Position numbers and translations under genes: made by a program
NCBI GenBank assembly: GCA_902799665.1
Contig: CADCBK010000001.1
Coordinates: 62,001-126,000, forward strand
Source: an uncultured Spirochaetaceae bacterium
GTDB taxonomy: Bacteria; Spirochaetota; Spirochaetia; Treponematales; Treponemataceae
Direction of reading: 5' to 3'
Length of the DNA: 64,000 nucleotides
Shown here: in pieces, positions 39,764-48,531 of the stretch
Position numbering within the stretch: position 1 is the first letter of the stretch
How the letters are laid out: each line of letters starts with the position of its first letter
Notes under the pieces: generated by a model
What the model was told of the DNA's origin: nothing
Database searches by the model: none
What the model saw: only the letters and a program-made list of their open reading frames with translations

Positions 39764-40915
39764 CCACTCTTCCGGGACTGCGGCGGCCATAAGCTGGCAG
39801 GCGCGCTCGCTTGGATGCAAGTGGTCGCCGGAATCGCAGTCGCTCATAAAGGCTTTGGGATTTTGCGCGTCGCGGACGGCTTTGTCAAAGTCAACGCAGC
39901 CGTCAAAGTCTTTTGACGTACGCAGCCATTCGTTGAACTCTTGGCGCATCGCCTCACGCTTTTCGTTATAAGTGCGCCAGCCGTAAATCGGCAAAAGCGT
40001 CGCGCTGTAAACTTTTAGTCCGGCCTTTCTCGCAGGCTCAACGTAAATTTTTTGGACGCCTTCTATCAAGTCCGCGACGCTCGGCAAGTCGCTCCACGGC
40101 CTAAACTTGTTCACCTCCACGCCGACCGGATGGATTATGTCGTTGATTCCGTGATGAATGATGATCGCATCCGCTCCCGCCGCCTTTGACTCAATCGGAA
40201 AGCGAGTCGCACCCTTTAGCCCGTAAGCCTGGTAAGTTATGCAATCGTATTGGCGCAAGATTCTCGTTCCGCAAACCGCGCGGCGAATTACCGAAACGTT
40301 TCCTTCTCCGCCCTTAAAGGCGCGCTCGCGAAGGTAGTCCACCCAGCTGCAGCAAGTGATTGAGTCTCCGTAGCAAATCAGCGCGCGATTTTTTTCTTGC
40401 GTCAAAACGTCGATTGTGTTCAAAAAATAAAAGGCGTTTGCCGCCGCGCTAATGTCGTCTGGAAAATTTTCCGCCGCGCAAAAGTCTCCGTAAGCGAAGG
40501 CGCCTTTTTCTAGCGGGCTTAGGATTACCGTTCCCGCGTTCATCTGCGTGTAGTCCGCAAAGTACATGCTAACGTCCACGGTATCGCCTGCTGTCACGGC
40601 AAAGTCAATTTCGTCGCTGGCAATTTCTTTTCCCGCAGGAATTGCAAAAGAAGCGGCGCCGTTTTTTGTTATCGCGACTGGAGCGTATTTGCCCGCGCCT
40701 TTTTTTGCGCAAACGGCCTTTGTCACACTCACGTCTTCCGTTCCGGTTAGGTTGGAAAAAGTGAAGCGCAATTTTGAGCCGTTAAAGCAAATCTTTATCG
40801 GGTAGCGCAAGGTCAAGTCTTTTGCGTATGTCGTCTCCGTTCGCTTTGTAATCGAAGTCGCCGTTCCCCAGCAAGCCACCCATTTTGAAAAGCCTTCGTT
40901 TTTTGTCGCGTTCAT
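39746..40915 (-). CDS. SGNH/GDSL-family hydrolase
   Basis: 389 residues. An N-terminal beta-sandwich of about 150 residues is followed by a SGNH hydrolase: block I ICYGDSITCCSW (Ser nucleophile), block III IIIHHGINDIIHP (Asn), block V SGDHLHPSERA (Asp, His). This layout is that of carbohydrate esterases that deacetylate polysaccharides. No signal peptide is visible. It starts 2 bases after the GNAT stop, so they form an operon. Its 3' end overlaps the operator of the WYL-rtcB operon. Confidence 0.87.
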   Translation of the reverse strand: MNATKNEGFSKWVACWGTATSITKRTETTYAKDLTLRYPIKICFNGSKLRFTFSNLTGTEDVSVTKAVCAKKGAGKYAPVAITKNGAASFAIPAGKEIASDEIDFAVTAGDTVDVSMYFADYTQMNAGTVILSPLEKGAFAYGDFCAAENFPDDISAAANAFYFLNTIDVLTQEKNRALICYGDSITCCSWVDYLRERAFKGGEGNVSVIRRAVCGTRILRQYDCITYQAYGLKGATRFPIESKAAGADAIIIHHGINDIIHPVGVEVNKFRPWSDLPSVADLIEGVQKIYVEPARKAGLKVYSATLLPIYGWRTYNEKREAMRQEFNEWLRTSKDFDGCVDFDKAVRDAQNPKAFMSDCDSGDHLHPSERACQLMAAAVPEEWIKAAL

Positions 40916-40916
40916 T

Positions 40917-41360
40917 CTACAATTCCTTTTGCAAATAAATCATGTCCACAAGCTGGACGCCCGCCTCTACAATCGGATGGTCATAGTTGTCGGTAAAGAA
41001 ATTCTTCACCACGTGATGCCGCTTGAATCCGCATTTTTCGTAAAAGGGAATCGTAAGCGGGCTGTCGCCTGTTCCGACTTGAATGGCGTCGTAGTCATTA
41101 TGAAATTTTTCTTCCAAAAATTCAATCAGCTTTTTGCCGTAGCCCTTTCCCTGGCTTTTGGGAACGGTGGCGATGTTTTTTATTTCAAGAACGCCCCCGC
41201 CTTCGTCGGTGACAACGCACTCGGCCTTTATTCCGCCGTCGTCAAGAACGAACATTCGTCCGCGCTCAAGGTAGCGGTCAACCATGTCCTCCTGCTCGTC
41301 GGCAAGAAGAAGCAAGTCGAGGTAGTCTTTTTTGTTTGTTTTTATTTCTCTAAATTCCAT
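40917..41360 (-). CDS. GNAT-family N-acetyltransferase
   Basis: 147 residues. Acetyl-CoA loop IATVPKSQGKGYGKKLIEFL and C-terminal TIPFYEKCGFKRHHVVKNFF. GGAGG precedes the ATG by 7 bases. Target unknown; followed directly by the GDSL hydrolase gene. Confidence 0.88.
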   Translation of the reverse strand: MEFREIKTNKKDYLDLLLLADEQEDMVDRYLERGRMFVLDDGGIKAECVVTDEGGGVLEIKNIATVPKSQGKGYGKKLIEFLEEKFHNDYDAIQVGTGDSPLTIPFYEKCGFKRHHVVKNFFTDNYDHPIVEAGVQLVDMIYLQKEL

Positions 41361-41442
41361 ATTGTAACCTCCATATGTTACGGCTGAACGCGCGAGCTTG
41401 GTTGCGAGCGCGTTTTTTGCCGCTTATGCGGCGCCGTTCGTT

Positions 41443-43008
41443 TTAGGGCTTGCGAACAAGCGCGTCGCCGCTAGAACTCCAAATAATTTGTCCGCAATTT
41501 CCGTTCCGTTCCGCGACAAGATTTTCGTTGGCGATTTTTTGCAAGAACGCCTTGTCGTGGCTTACCACAATCATCGCGCAATCCAAAGACGCGAGCGCGT
41601 TTTCCAAGGCCACAACGCTTGTGATGTCCATGTGGTTTGTCGGCTCGTCCAAAACCAAAAGCGAGAGCGGCTTTTGGACCGCAAGCGCTATCATCAATTT
41701 GCGCAGCTCGCCGGGGCTTAGGTCTTTGCCCTCCAAACGTTCCGGCTCGCTTCCCAAGCGGTAAAGGGTCGAAAGCACTTCTCCGCGCTCGCTTTCTTCC
41801 AAGTCGTCCAGCTCGCAAAAAATTTCATCCCGTTGCGCGTCGGAAATTTCCTGCGGCAAGTAAAGGACTTCGTTGGCCCGCCCAGCCTTTTCCAAGAGCG
41901 AAATCACATGGCGGACAAAAAGCGATTTTCCCGCGCCGTTCTCCCCGGTCAGCGCGATTTTTGTTCCGCGCTTAATTTCCATACGGGGAATTTTTAGCGA
42001 GTAGGAACCGGCTTGCAACACAGTTTCTTCAACGGCAAGCGGCTTGGAATAATCCGTTTGGTTTAGCGCAAAGCCTTCCTTGCGGCGCAGGGCTTTTTGG
42101 ACGCTGTCGCGCTCGCTTTCGGTTTGGCGGATTTGCGTTTCCAGCCTGGCCTTTGCGTCTCCGGTGGAACGATCCTTTCCTGTGATTCTTGCCGCGTCGA
42201 TTTTTGCCTGCGCGTCGTGGTCGCGCGAATCGATTTGCTTTTTGGAAAGCCGCGCCTTGGCCTTTTGGTTTTGCGCCTCAAGCCGCGCGCTTCGTTCCTT
42301 TTCCGCGCCAGCCTTTGCGTTAAGCCGCTCCCATTCGCCGCGAGACTGGTCGGCGCCGCTTTGCCGCAATTCCAACGCTTTTGTAAGGCCGCAAGGATAA
42401 GAGTCATAAGCGACGCAATCACGGCCTCCCGCAAAGGCGGCGGCTTCGTTGTAAAGGTAAACCGTCCGAGAGCAAAGGCTGTCCGCAAAGGCGCGGTCGT
42501 GGCTTACCATGATTCCCGTTCCGGAAAAATCGCCAAGCGCGGCGCAAATCATTCGCGCGGTCTTTGCGTCAAGGTGATTGGTCGGCTCGTCCAGCAAAAG
42601 GACGGCGGGACGCTCGGCAAGCGCGCAGGCGATTTGAATGCGCTTTTTTTCGCCGCCCGACAAAGTTTCGTAGCGCTCAAGCATTTCTTCGGTCACGCAA
42701 AGGCGCGAAAAAAATTTGCGCGTCTCGTTGTCGTCCGACCAAAAGGCCGTGTAAAGGTTTTCGGGCGGCTCCGCGGTTTCTTGCGCGCAGTAAATCACGT
42801 CGCCCGAATTACCGCCGTTCCCGCAAGAAATCTTTCCGCTATCGGCTTGCAAAATTCCTGCGATAAGTTTTAGCAAAGTGGATTTTCCGCAGCCGTTGCT
42901 TCCCGCCACGCAAGTCCACCCTTCCGCAATCTTGAGCGAAAAATCCTCGAACAAATTTGCAGTTGACGCAGGATAAGAGAAGTTAAGTTTTGTGATTTGA
43001 ATTGACAT
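41443..43008 (-). CDS. ABC-F ATPase, probable ribosome-protection protein
   Basis: 521 residues: two ABC domains and no membrane part. Walker A SNGCGKSTL (first) and TGENGAGKSL (second); signatures TLSGGEKKR and DLSPGELRK; Walker B LLLDEPTNHLD and LVLDEPTNHMD. The linker of about 100 residues is highly charged (the antibiotic-resistance-type interdomain linker). ABC-F proteins dislodge ribosome-bound antibiotics or act as translation factors. The ATG at 43008 follows GGAGG. An attenuator-like leader precedes it, which favours a resistance role. Confidence 0.88.
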   Translation of the reverse strand: MSIQITKLNFSYPASTANLFEDFSLKIAEGWTCVAGSNGCGKSTLLKLIAGILQADSGKISCGNGGNSGDVIYCAQETAEPPENLYTAFWSDDNETRKFFSRLCVTEEMLERYETLSGGEKKRIQIACALAERPAVLLLDEPTNHLDAKTARMICAALGDFSGTGIMVSHDRAFADSLCSRTVYLYNEAAAFAGGRDCVAYDSYPCGLTKALELRQSGADQSRGEWERLNAKAGAEKERSARLEAQNQKAKARLSKKQIDSRDHDAQAKIDAARITGKDRSTGDAKARLETQIRQTESERDSVQKALRRKEGFALNQTDYSKPLAVEETVLQAGSYSLKIPRMEIKRGTKIALTGENGAGKSLFVRHVISLLEKAGRANEVLYLPQEISDAQRDEIFCELDDLEESERGEVLSTLYRLGSEPERLEGKDLSPGELRKLMIALAVQKPLSLLVLDEPTNHMDITSVVALENALASLDCAMIVVSHDKAFLQKIANENLVAERNGNCGQIIWSSSGDALVRKP

Positions 43009-43017
43009 TTGGCCTCC

Positions 43018-43212
43018 AAAAAAATAGAAGCCAGCCACAGAAAGCGGACGCCCGGCCGACAAAAAAATAACTGCAACTGACTTCCAAAGATTGCCCGCGC
43101 GCCCTTCGCGCCAAGCGTTTTTTTAACGGAAATCAGAATTACAGTATCATCGGCAGCGTGTCTCCTAAATGAAAAGATGGTTTATATTATAAAGATTTTG
43201 GGAAAGTGTCAA
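43018..43212 (-). promoter_or_regulatory. ABC-F leader: promoter, three-codon ORF and terminator hairpin
   Basis: TTGACA (43207-43212), 17 bp and TAATAT (43184-43189) form the promoter. An AGGAGA site is followed 10 bases later by ATG ATA CTG TAA (43139-43150), a Met-Ile-Leu mini-ORF. Downstream, GAAGTCAGTTGCAG (43071-43084) pairs over 14 positions, with G-U pairs, with CTGTGGCTGGCTTC (43027-43040), and TATTTTTTT follows immediately before the ABC-F ribosome site. This is the layout of antibiotic-responsive transcription attenuation. Confidence 0.7.
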
Positions 43213-43225
43213 TTGGGGGGAAAAC

Positions 43226-43900
43226 TCACCTAAACATCCGCTCCCATTCTTCGTCGCTCAAATCGCAATAGTGAATGTCTTTTTCAAAGCGGACATTGAG
43301 GGAGGGAAGGCAAAAGACTGCGGCCACTTTTTGCAAGTCGCGCTCGCTAAGATTGTTTCCGTGGTAAATTGTGAACAGTCCGGTCTCCTCGTGATAAACG
43401 ACGCGGCCTCGCGGAATTGAAAAATATTCCTCGCGCAAGTTTGGCGGAAGGACTTTCAACTGGTTCGCGCCCTTGCCAAGCTCTTCCCAATATTCCGCGT
43501 GGTCTTTGGTTCCTGTAATCGCTTTGTCGTAATGAACGCCTTCATCCAAAGGAACCGCATGAACAAAAATCGGCAAGCCGTTATAGAACCAAAAGATTCC
43601 GACACGCGGCTTTGACTCCGTAAGATAGTCGTCAACCGCAAACAAAAATTCTTGGATTTTGGAATCGTCGTAATAGCAGTCCGCGTCGCTTTTCAATATT
43701 TTGGAATTGACGACATGTGGAAAAGCGATTGAAGCGCACGAACAAAGAGCCTGCCCCTTGCGCCAGTCCGGATATTTTTTGCGCTCTTGTTCCGAAAACA
43801 AAACCAACGCGTCAAGCAAGTCTTTCCGTATCGCGCTCTCCTTGTAAAGCATTTTCATAACCTCCGCGATTGAGCTTTTCATTTCTTCTTCTTCGGTCAT
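43226..43900 (-). CDS. Unknown protein controlled by the CTATC-N7-GATAG operator
   Basis: 224 residues. No family recognised. The core reads PRVGIFWFYNGLPIFVHAVP and LREEYFSIPRGRVVYHEETG, LFTIYHGNNLSERDLQKVAA, a mixed alpha/beta composition. The start at 43900 follows AAAGGGGG; the longer frame to 44095 runs through a RhuM-gene remnant and is not used. Its promoter carries one of the six operators of the WYL regulon. Confidence 0.68.
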   Translation of the reverse strand: MTEEEEMKSSIAEVMKMLYKESAIRKDLLDALVLFSEQERKKYPDWRKGQALCSCASIAFPHVVNSKILKSDADCYYDDSKIQEFLFAVDDYLTESKPRVGIFWFYNGLPIFVHAVPLDEGVHYDKAITGTKDHAEYWEELGKGANQLKVLPPNLREEYFSIPRGRVVYHEETGLFTIYHGNNLSERDLQKVAAVFCLPSLNVRFEKDIHYCDLSDEEWERMFR

Positions 43901-43924
43901 AACAACACCCCCTTTCAAACGTCT

Positions 43925-43958
43925 ATAATACCATGTTCCTACTATCATATTATGATAG
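43925..43958 (-). promoter_or_regulatory. WYL-regulon operator A and promoter
   Basis: CTATC-ATATTAT-GATAG at 43942-43958, within a larger perfect 12-bp palindrome (43937-43963). TATTAT (-10, RC of 43925-43930) lies 28 bases from the operator edge, as at the other five sites. Confidence 0.75.
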
Positions 43959-44047
43959 TAGGAGCAAAATTTTTTAATAGAAGCCGGAGGATTTCTTTTC
44001 ACCAAATGATAACCCACACCCGTATACTCATCAAGCAGGCAAGCAAT

Positions 44048-44125
44048 AACCAGTTGTCGTAAATTTTGCGACAACTCAACTCCTTCAAAAAGCAATATGC
44101 ATTTTTTGCATAATGCTTTTTAATT
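44048..44125. repeat. Hairpin module derived from RhuM-type genes
   Basis: GTCGTAAATTTTGCGAC followed by AAAAAGCAATATGCA-TTTT-TGCATAATGCTTTTT. Both hairpins recur inside the rhuM coding regions (44360-44430, 55735-55770) and again at 55427-55497, so this looks like non-coding debris of a further copy. Confidence 0.55.
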
Positions 44126-44179
44126 TTGTTTGACAAATATAACTGTTATAGTGTATAGTTAACATAAAGAGGTGATTTT

Positions 44180-44560
44180 ATGGCTCAAAAGGAACTTGTG
44201 ATTTTTGAAAGCGCGGACAAATCTGTGTCTCTTTCCGTTCCATTCAAAGAGGACACAGTATGGTTGAACCGTCAGCAAATGGCCACGCTGTTCGACCGAG
44301 ACGTAAAGACAATCGGAAAGCATATAAATAATGTCATTGAAGAAGAACTTGAAGGTTTTCCAACTGTCGCAAATTTTGCGACAGTTCAATTTTCCAAAAA
44401 GGAATGTGCATTTTTTGCACATTGCAAATTCTGACAAAACCGTAAAATACTACTCCCTCGACGTGATCATCTCGGTAGGCTACCGCGTAAAGTCCAAGCG
44501 GGGCATAGAGTTCCGCAATTGGGCAAATTCCGTCTTAAAGCAATACATCCTCCAAGCCCT
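44180..44560 (+). pseudogene. Truncated, frameshifted RhuM-type gene
   Basis: The start (AQKELVIFESADKSVSLSVP) is nearly identical to the intact gene at 55552. The frame breaks near 44400-44420: the first frame ends EGFPTVANFATVQ and shortly stops, while YYSLDVIISVGYRVKSKRG continues in another frame. Homology stops near 44555 (SVLKQYILQ), so the Fic half is missing. Promoter TTGACA-N18-TATAGT (44130-44159) and ribosome site AGAGGTG remain. Confidence 0.85.
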
Positions 44561-44565
44561 AGGCC

Positions 44566-45570
44566 TCATCCATAAAAGTAATATTCCAAAATCTTCTCGT
44601 ACACAATCCCAAACATTCTTTCCAATCTAGCTTGCGCAATCATAGCAATTTGCAGTTCAGGCAAATCTCCGTTCTCTTGCTTTATCAATTCAGAAAGCTG
44701 TTGCATTAATGACATAATTTCTTTTTGAATGTCATCGTCTGTGTATTCGTAAGCATTCAAAACACCTTGTCGATGCAGGAACTTTTTAACCTTGCAATCA
44801 GCCTCAGTTTTCGATATTTCAAATTCAACTTCAACACCATTTGCATTCAGGCTTTCAAAAATTGAAATAAGCTCAGACGCGTCAAAGTTGTTTGATAAAA
44901 CACTGGTTGAAACATCGCTAGATCCAAATACTATTTTTGCGCAGATTTCGGTCATTTTGAGCAGTCTGTACAGCTCATAAGCAGCCCAGGATTTTAAATT
45001 GATCAATCCCGGTTCAATTTCAAAAGGAGCGTCCATAATATATTTTGGCGAAACATCCATATCTAAATGCGTGTTTTCTTTTATAGAAAAATAAACCTCA
45101 GAAGAATCTTCAGCAAAATCTGTAGCGACATACAGCGCTCGCTCGTTCAAATCATCTACAGTTTTACAGAATGAACTCCCAACACATTCATCATTCCATG
45201 AGGCATAACTAACATAACTTATTAATTTCACCTCTTGCTCCGTAAGAATTCCATTGGCCACCAATTTAGGAGCATTGTATTCACCTATCAATAAATCAAG
45301 TTTTACATATATGTCTCGTTTTAATTCCAACAAACGATAGATAATAGGCTTTACAAGATATCTATTGTTGTAAATATAGTCGTTATCTTTTACAAGCCCC
45401 TTGACTGTAACAGAAAACTCTTTGAGGCAATCAGTTAAGTCCATAACGGTTTCCAAGACCGCTCTTTTACCCGCAAATTTTTTATGAAGAGCCCCAACAT
45501 TGCTAAGCAATTCATTTTCTGAAAACCATTTTTCATATTCCGTTAGATAAATAAAAAATTCTATGACCAT
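44566..45570 (-). CDS. Protein of unknown function
   Basis: 334 residues; AAGGAG precedes the ATG at 45570, while the frame opens 87 codons earlier across the exonuclease gene. Mainly helical, with a charged middle (SAWNDECVGSS-like segment, then EDSSEVYFSIKENTHLDMDV) and LINLKSWAAYELYRLLKMTE. I recognise no family. It lies 43 bases downstream of the DnaQ-like gene on the same strand and may be co-transcribed under operator B. The C-terminal end abuts the broken RhuM gene. Confidence 0.6.
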   Translation of the reverse strand: MVIEFFIYLTEYEKWFSENELLSNVGALHKKFAGKRAVLETVMDLTDCLKEFSVTVKGLVKDNDYIYNNRYLVKPIIYRLLELKRDIYVKLDLLIGEYNAPKLVANGILTEQEVKLISYVSYASWNDECVGSSFCKTVDDLNERALYVATDFAEDSSEVYFSIKENTHLDMDVSPKYIMDAPFEIEPGLINLKSWAAYELYRLLKMTEICAKIVFGSSDVSTSVLSNNFDASELISIFESLNANGVEVEFEISKTEADCKVKKFLHRQGVLNAYEYTDDDIQKEIMSLMQQLSELIKQENGDLPELQIAMIAQARLERMFGIVYEKILEYYFYG

Positions 45571-45613
45571 ATTTTTCTCCTTTTGTTTAATTTTAACAAC
45601 AAGAGCGCGTGCC

Positions 45614-46180
45614 TCACACCACTCCAAACTCCTCGCCGCACATCGCGAGCAATTCCTCGACGGAGCGGGCGCCCAATTCTTGCGCGGCAAGGGCGATGAT
45701 TTTGCCGCAAGTTCTGGAATCGTCAAGGGCGTCGTGCGCGTTGTAGGCAATTCCAAATCGCTCGCCAAGAGCGGTAAGGCGGTGGCAGTCAAAATGCGGC
45801 CAAATTTTTTTTGCAACGCGCAGGGAGTCAAAATATTTGAGCGCGGGCTTTTCCATTTCGTACCATTCGCAGCAAGCGCGGATTACGCCCATGTCAAACG
45901 GAGCGTTGTGCGCCACAAGCGGAACGCCGGGCGTTTGGTTGATGAACGGCGTCACAAGCGTGTCCCACACTTCGGCAAAGCGCGGCTTGTCCCGCACGTC
46001 GTCATACGATATATGGTGAATGTCGCGAGTCCATTCAGGAATAAAATACATTTTGGCGGGCTTTATGAGCGAATAAACGCTGTCAGCCTCCTTTCCGTCA
46101 ACAAACCTCACCAATCCAACGGAACAAGCGCTGTTCCTGTTTTGATTGGCAGTTTCAAAGTCAATGGCGATGTAATTCAT
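45614..46180 (-). CDS. DnaQ-like 3'-5' exonuclease (DEDDh)
   Basis: 188 residues. Exo I IAIDFETANQ, Exo II VAHNAPFDMGV, Exo III HDALDDSRTCG: the four acidic residues and His of the DEDDh group. Stand-alone proofreading-type exonuclease for DNA or RNA. The start at 46180 follows AGAGGTG with 6 bases' spacing; a GTG 3 codons earlier lies within that site. Controlled by operator B, divergently from the DnaB-like gene. Confidence 0.88.
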   Translation of the reverse strand: MNYIAIDFETANQNRNSACSVGLVRFVDGKEADSVYSLIKPAKMYFIPEWTRDIHHISYDDVRDKPRFAEVWDTLVTPFINQTPGVPLVAHNAPFDMGVIRACCEWYEMEKPALKYFDSLRVAKKIWPHFDCHRLTALGERFGIAYNAHDALDDSRTCGKIIALAAQELGARSVEELLAMCGEEFGVV

Positions 46181-46200
46181 ATTTTTCACCTCTTAAAGAA

Positions 46201-46234
46201 ATTGTAGCACGGCCAGTCTATCAGAGCGCGATAG
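46201..46234 (-). promoter_or_regulatory. WYL-regulon operator B and promoter
   Basis: CTATC-AGAGCGC-GATAG at 46218-46234; TACAAT as -10 (RC of 46201-46206). The -35 inside N7 is poor (CGCTCT). Drives the exonuclease gene. Confidence 0.75.
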
Positions 46235-46259
46235 GGTGAAAAAATTATTATTTTTTACC

Positions 46260-46293
46260 CTATCCCAAGATGATAGACCGCTCCTGCTATAAT
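46260..46293 (+). promoter_or_regulatory. WYL-regulon operator C and promoter
   Basis: CTATC-CCAAGAT-GATAG at 46260-46276; TATAAT at 46288-46293, 28 bases from the operator start. Drives the DnaB-like gene. Confidence 0.78.
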
Positions 46294-46316
46294 GCGGCAT
46301 AACGCAGGAGGAAAAT

Positions 46317-47195
46317 ATGGAAACAACAGACAAGCAAGGCATTTTTAGCTTTACTTCAATAAAAGATATAACAGTAAAAACTCTCACCGCTCTAGAAAAC
46401 ATGTATGACAAGCAAAATGTTGGCAAAGGCTTGAAAACAGGATTTGGATGGTTGGAATTTCAAAAGGACGAATTGATTGTACTAAGCGGCTGCCCAAACG
46501 TTGGCAAAACTGCTCTTGCGCTGAGTTTAATCAAACAAATCTCGATAGACAACAAAACGCCAACTGGTTTAATTGTTCCTGGCAATTTTGAAAATGTGGC
46601 GTTAGGACAACGATTGCTTTCAATTTGCTCTGAAGTCGCCAGTACTAAAATAAGAACAGCCATGTTAAATATGGACGAATTTGAAAAAATCAAAACTGCG
46701 TCAAACAGGATTTATGACTCTCCAATTTGCATTTTTAACGAGCCGAATTGCAATTTTCAAAGATTAAAAGAGTCTGCAATAGAAATGGCCGAACAACAAG
46801 AAGTCAAACTAATTATTGTAGACAGCTTCGAATTTCTTGAAGAAATCGTTGACGCAGAAAATGAAAACTATCGTTGGACATTGGAGGCCATGCTCGACAG
46901 ATTTAAAGCCTTGGCTGTTAAACTACAAATTCCAATCGTTCTTACGTTGGATTTGCCCAATTACGAATACGGCTATAAACCAAGACTTCTAGACTTTAAA
47001 AATTATATGGTTATTCCAAACAAAGCGGACAAGGTTCTTTTAATTTATCGGGGATTCTGTGACCTCATTGAAAATGAATTTATTTCGTATGCCAATTTAA
47101 TTGTCGCCAAAAACGAAAACGGTCCTACAGGAGATATTAGATTGAAGTTTTTGCCGAAAACAGCGCTGTTTGAGAATAATGACGATGGAGATTAG
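46317..47195 (+). CDS. DnaB-like ATPase lacking the N-terminal domain
   Basis: 292 residues aligning with the RecA-like C-terminal half of replicative helicase DnaB: GKGLKTGFGWLE, Walker A SGCPNVGKTALALSLIKQ, Walker B IIVDSFEFLEE, FKALAVKLQIPIVLTLDL (where DnaB has ALAKELNVPVIALSQ), and IVAKNENGPTG. The helicase collar domain is absent. Some residues differ from active DnaB (no SQLNR), so it may be a loader, decoy or signalling ATPase. AGGAGG precedes the ATG. Confidence 0.85.
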   Translation: METTDKQGIFSFTSIKDITVKTLTALENMYDKQNVGKGLKTGFGWLEFQKDELIVLSGCPNVGKTALALSLIKQISIDNKTPTGLIVPGNFENVALGQRLLSICSEVASTKIRTAMLNMDEFEKIKTASNRIYDSPICIFNEPNCNFQRLKESAIEMAEQQEVKLIIVDSFEFLEEIVDAENENYRWTLEAMLDRFKALAVKLQIPIVLTLDLPNYEYGYKPRLLDFKNYMVIPNKADKVLLIYRGFCDLIENEFISYANLIVAKNENGPTGDIRLKFLPKTALFENNDDGD

Positions 47196-47239
47196 TCCAA
47201 GCACAATATCTTTAATCACAACAAAGCAAAGAGGTAATT

Positions 47240-48145
47240 TCAATCCCTTTTTAGTTCCTTTATCTGATTTTGGAGCTCTGAAATTTGTTGCGAAAGTTGT
47301 TCCAATGTGACTTTATTTTGAGCTGAATCTTTCATTTCTTTTTGTTTTTGTCTATCTCGTTCTTTGCCCATTGAATCAACTATAATTCCAACAATAACAT
47401 TCATAATTACGGATGCAGCGATAAAAGCATAGGAAATGAAGTATATCCACGCCAAGGGATACAATTGTATAATAGGCCTTGCAATTTGACTTACCCAAGA
47501 ATCAAATGTTAAGATTTGGCACAAAGACAAACATGCATAACCTAAACTACCAAAAAACTCTGGAAATTCTTCACCAAAAATATGGGTTCCTATAATTGCA
47601 TAAACATAGGCAAACAATGCTAAAAAACAAAAAGTCCACAAAATTCCAGGTATAGCCTTTACCAACCCCTTAAATGTAGTCCGTAAACCTGAAACATCAT
47701 TAACAAGTTTTAACGACCTTACGGCACCGAGTGCCTTTATAGTTCTGATAACTTTAAAAGAACGAAAAATTCTAAAAACTCTGAAAACAGTAAAATATGG
47801 CAATGTAGAAATAACAGATACTATTACAATTATCAAATCAGAAATATTCCAACGATTCCAGTGAAAATATTCTTCACCATCATCTTCGCTGAATCGAATT
47901 TCCCCAAAGAATTGTTTGTTGAAAACGATAAATTTAAATACCAGTTCAGCAATAAAAATCCAAAGACAGATTTGATCAATTATAAAAAGAATGTTTCTAA
48001 ATTCTTCTGTAATATTCTTTGAAGTTTCAATCCCTAATGAAATTGTATTTATAACAATAACGAAAAGCATTGCATACTCATAAGGAGTGTCGGCATTTCC
48101 ATCAACATACTCTTTAAGATTTTCCAGTTTTTTTTCACTTTTCAT
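47240..48145 (-). CDS. Voltage-gated-like ion channel
   Basis: 301 residues with a six-helix channel unit: S1-S3, an Arg-rich S4 (FRVFRIFRSFKVIRTIKALG), S5, a pore loop and S6, then a C-terminal coiled coil (EQLSQQISELQNQIKELKRD). This is the bacterial NaV (NaChBac) layout. The filter reads LTFDSW where NaChBac-type channels have TLESW, so selectivity may differ. Tetrameric inner-membrane channel. No neighbour gives a physiological hint. Confidence 0.87.
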   Translation of the reverse strand: MKSEKKLENLKEYVDGNADTPYEYAMLFVIVINTISLGIETSKNITEEFRNILFIIDQICLWIFIAELVFKFIVFNKQFFGEIRFSEDDGEEYFHWNRWNISDLIIVIVSVISTLPYFTVFRVFRIFRSFKVIRTIKALGAVRSLKLVNDVSGLRTTFKGLVKAIPGILWTFCFLALFAYVYAIIGTHIFGEEFPEFFGSLGYACLSLCQILTFDSWVSQIARPIIQLYPLAWIYFISYAFIAASVIMNVIVGIIVDSMGKERDRQKQKEMKDSAQNKVTLEQLSQQISELQNQIKELKRD

Positions 48146-48186
48146 ATCTCTTAAATTCTCTAGAAATCATGCTTGCATATTTTAAA

Positions 48187-48414
48187 TTAAAATGGTGAAT
48201 GACAACTCAAACTGCTGCCAGGATTTACTTTTTGACCTCTTTTTGAACACAGAGCCCCGTCAAAAAAACGACAAGTCTTACAGTGTTTATCACCAGGCAT
48301 GCCTGTATAGGGAACAAAACACCCCAAAAAACTTCCTGGATTTACTTTTTGATTTCTTACCTTACAAATGTTTCCATCAAAAAACCGACATTCCCTACAA
48401 TGACCACTTGACAT
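48187..48414 (-). CDS. Cys-rich protein with two tandem repeats
   Basis: 75 residues made of two nearly identical units: CRECRFFDGNICKVRNQKVN then PGSFLGC, and CKTCRFFDGALCSKRGQKVN then PGSSLSC. The spacing C-x2-C-x7-C-x14-C suggests one metal site or disulfide pair per unit. Function unknown. The unit pattern could be a small zinc ribbon. Confidence 0.68.
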   Translation of the reverse strand: MSSGHCRECRFFDGNICKVRNQKVNPGSFLGCFVPYTGMPGDKHCKTCRFFDGALCSKRGQKVNPGSSLSCHSPF

Positions 48415-48531
48415 ATATTTGTCCCTTTTTCCTAGATTAATAATGTTTTAATCTATATCATAAAAAATTATATTGCGACACTTTATAAAATACCTACCGC
48501 ACAACCACAAGCATTAAGAAAACAACAATTT

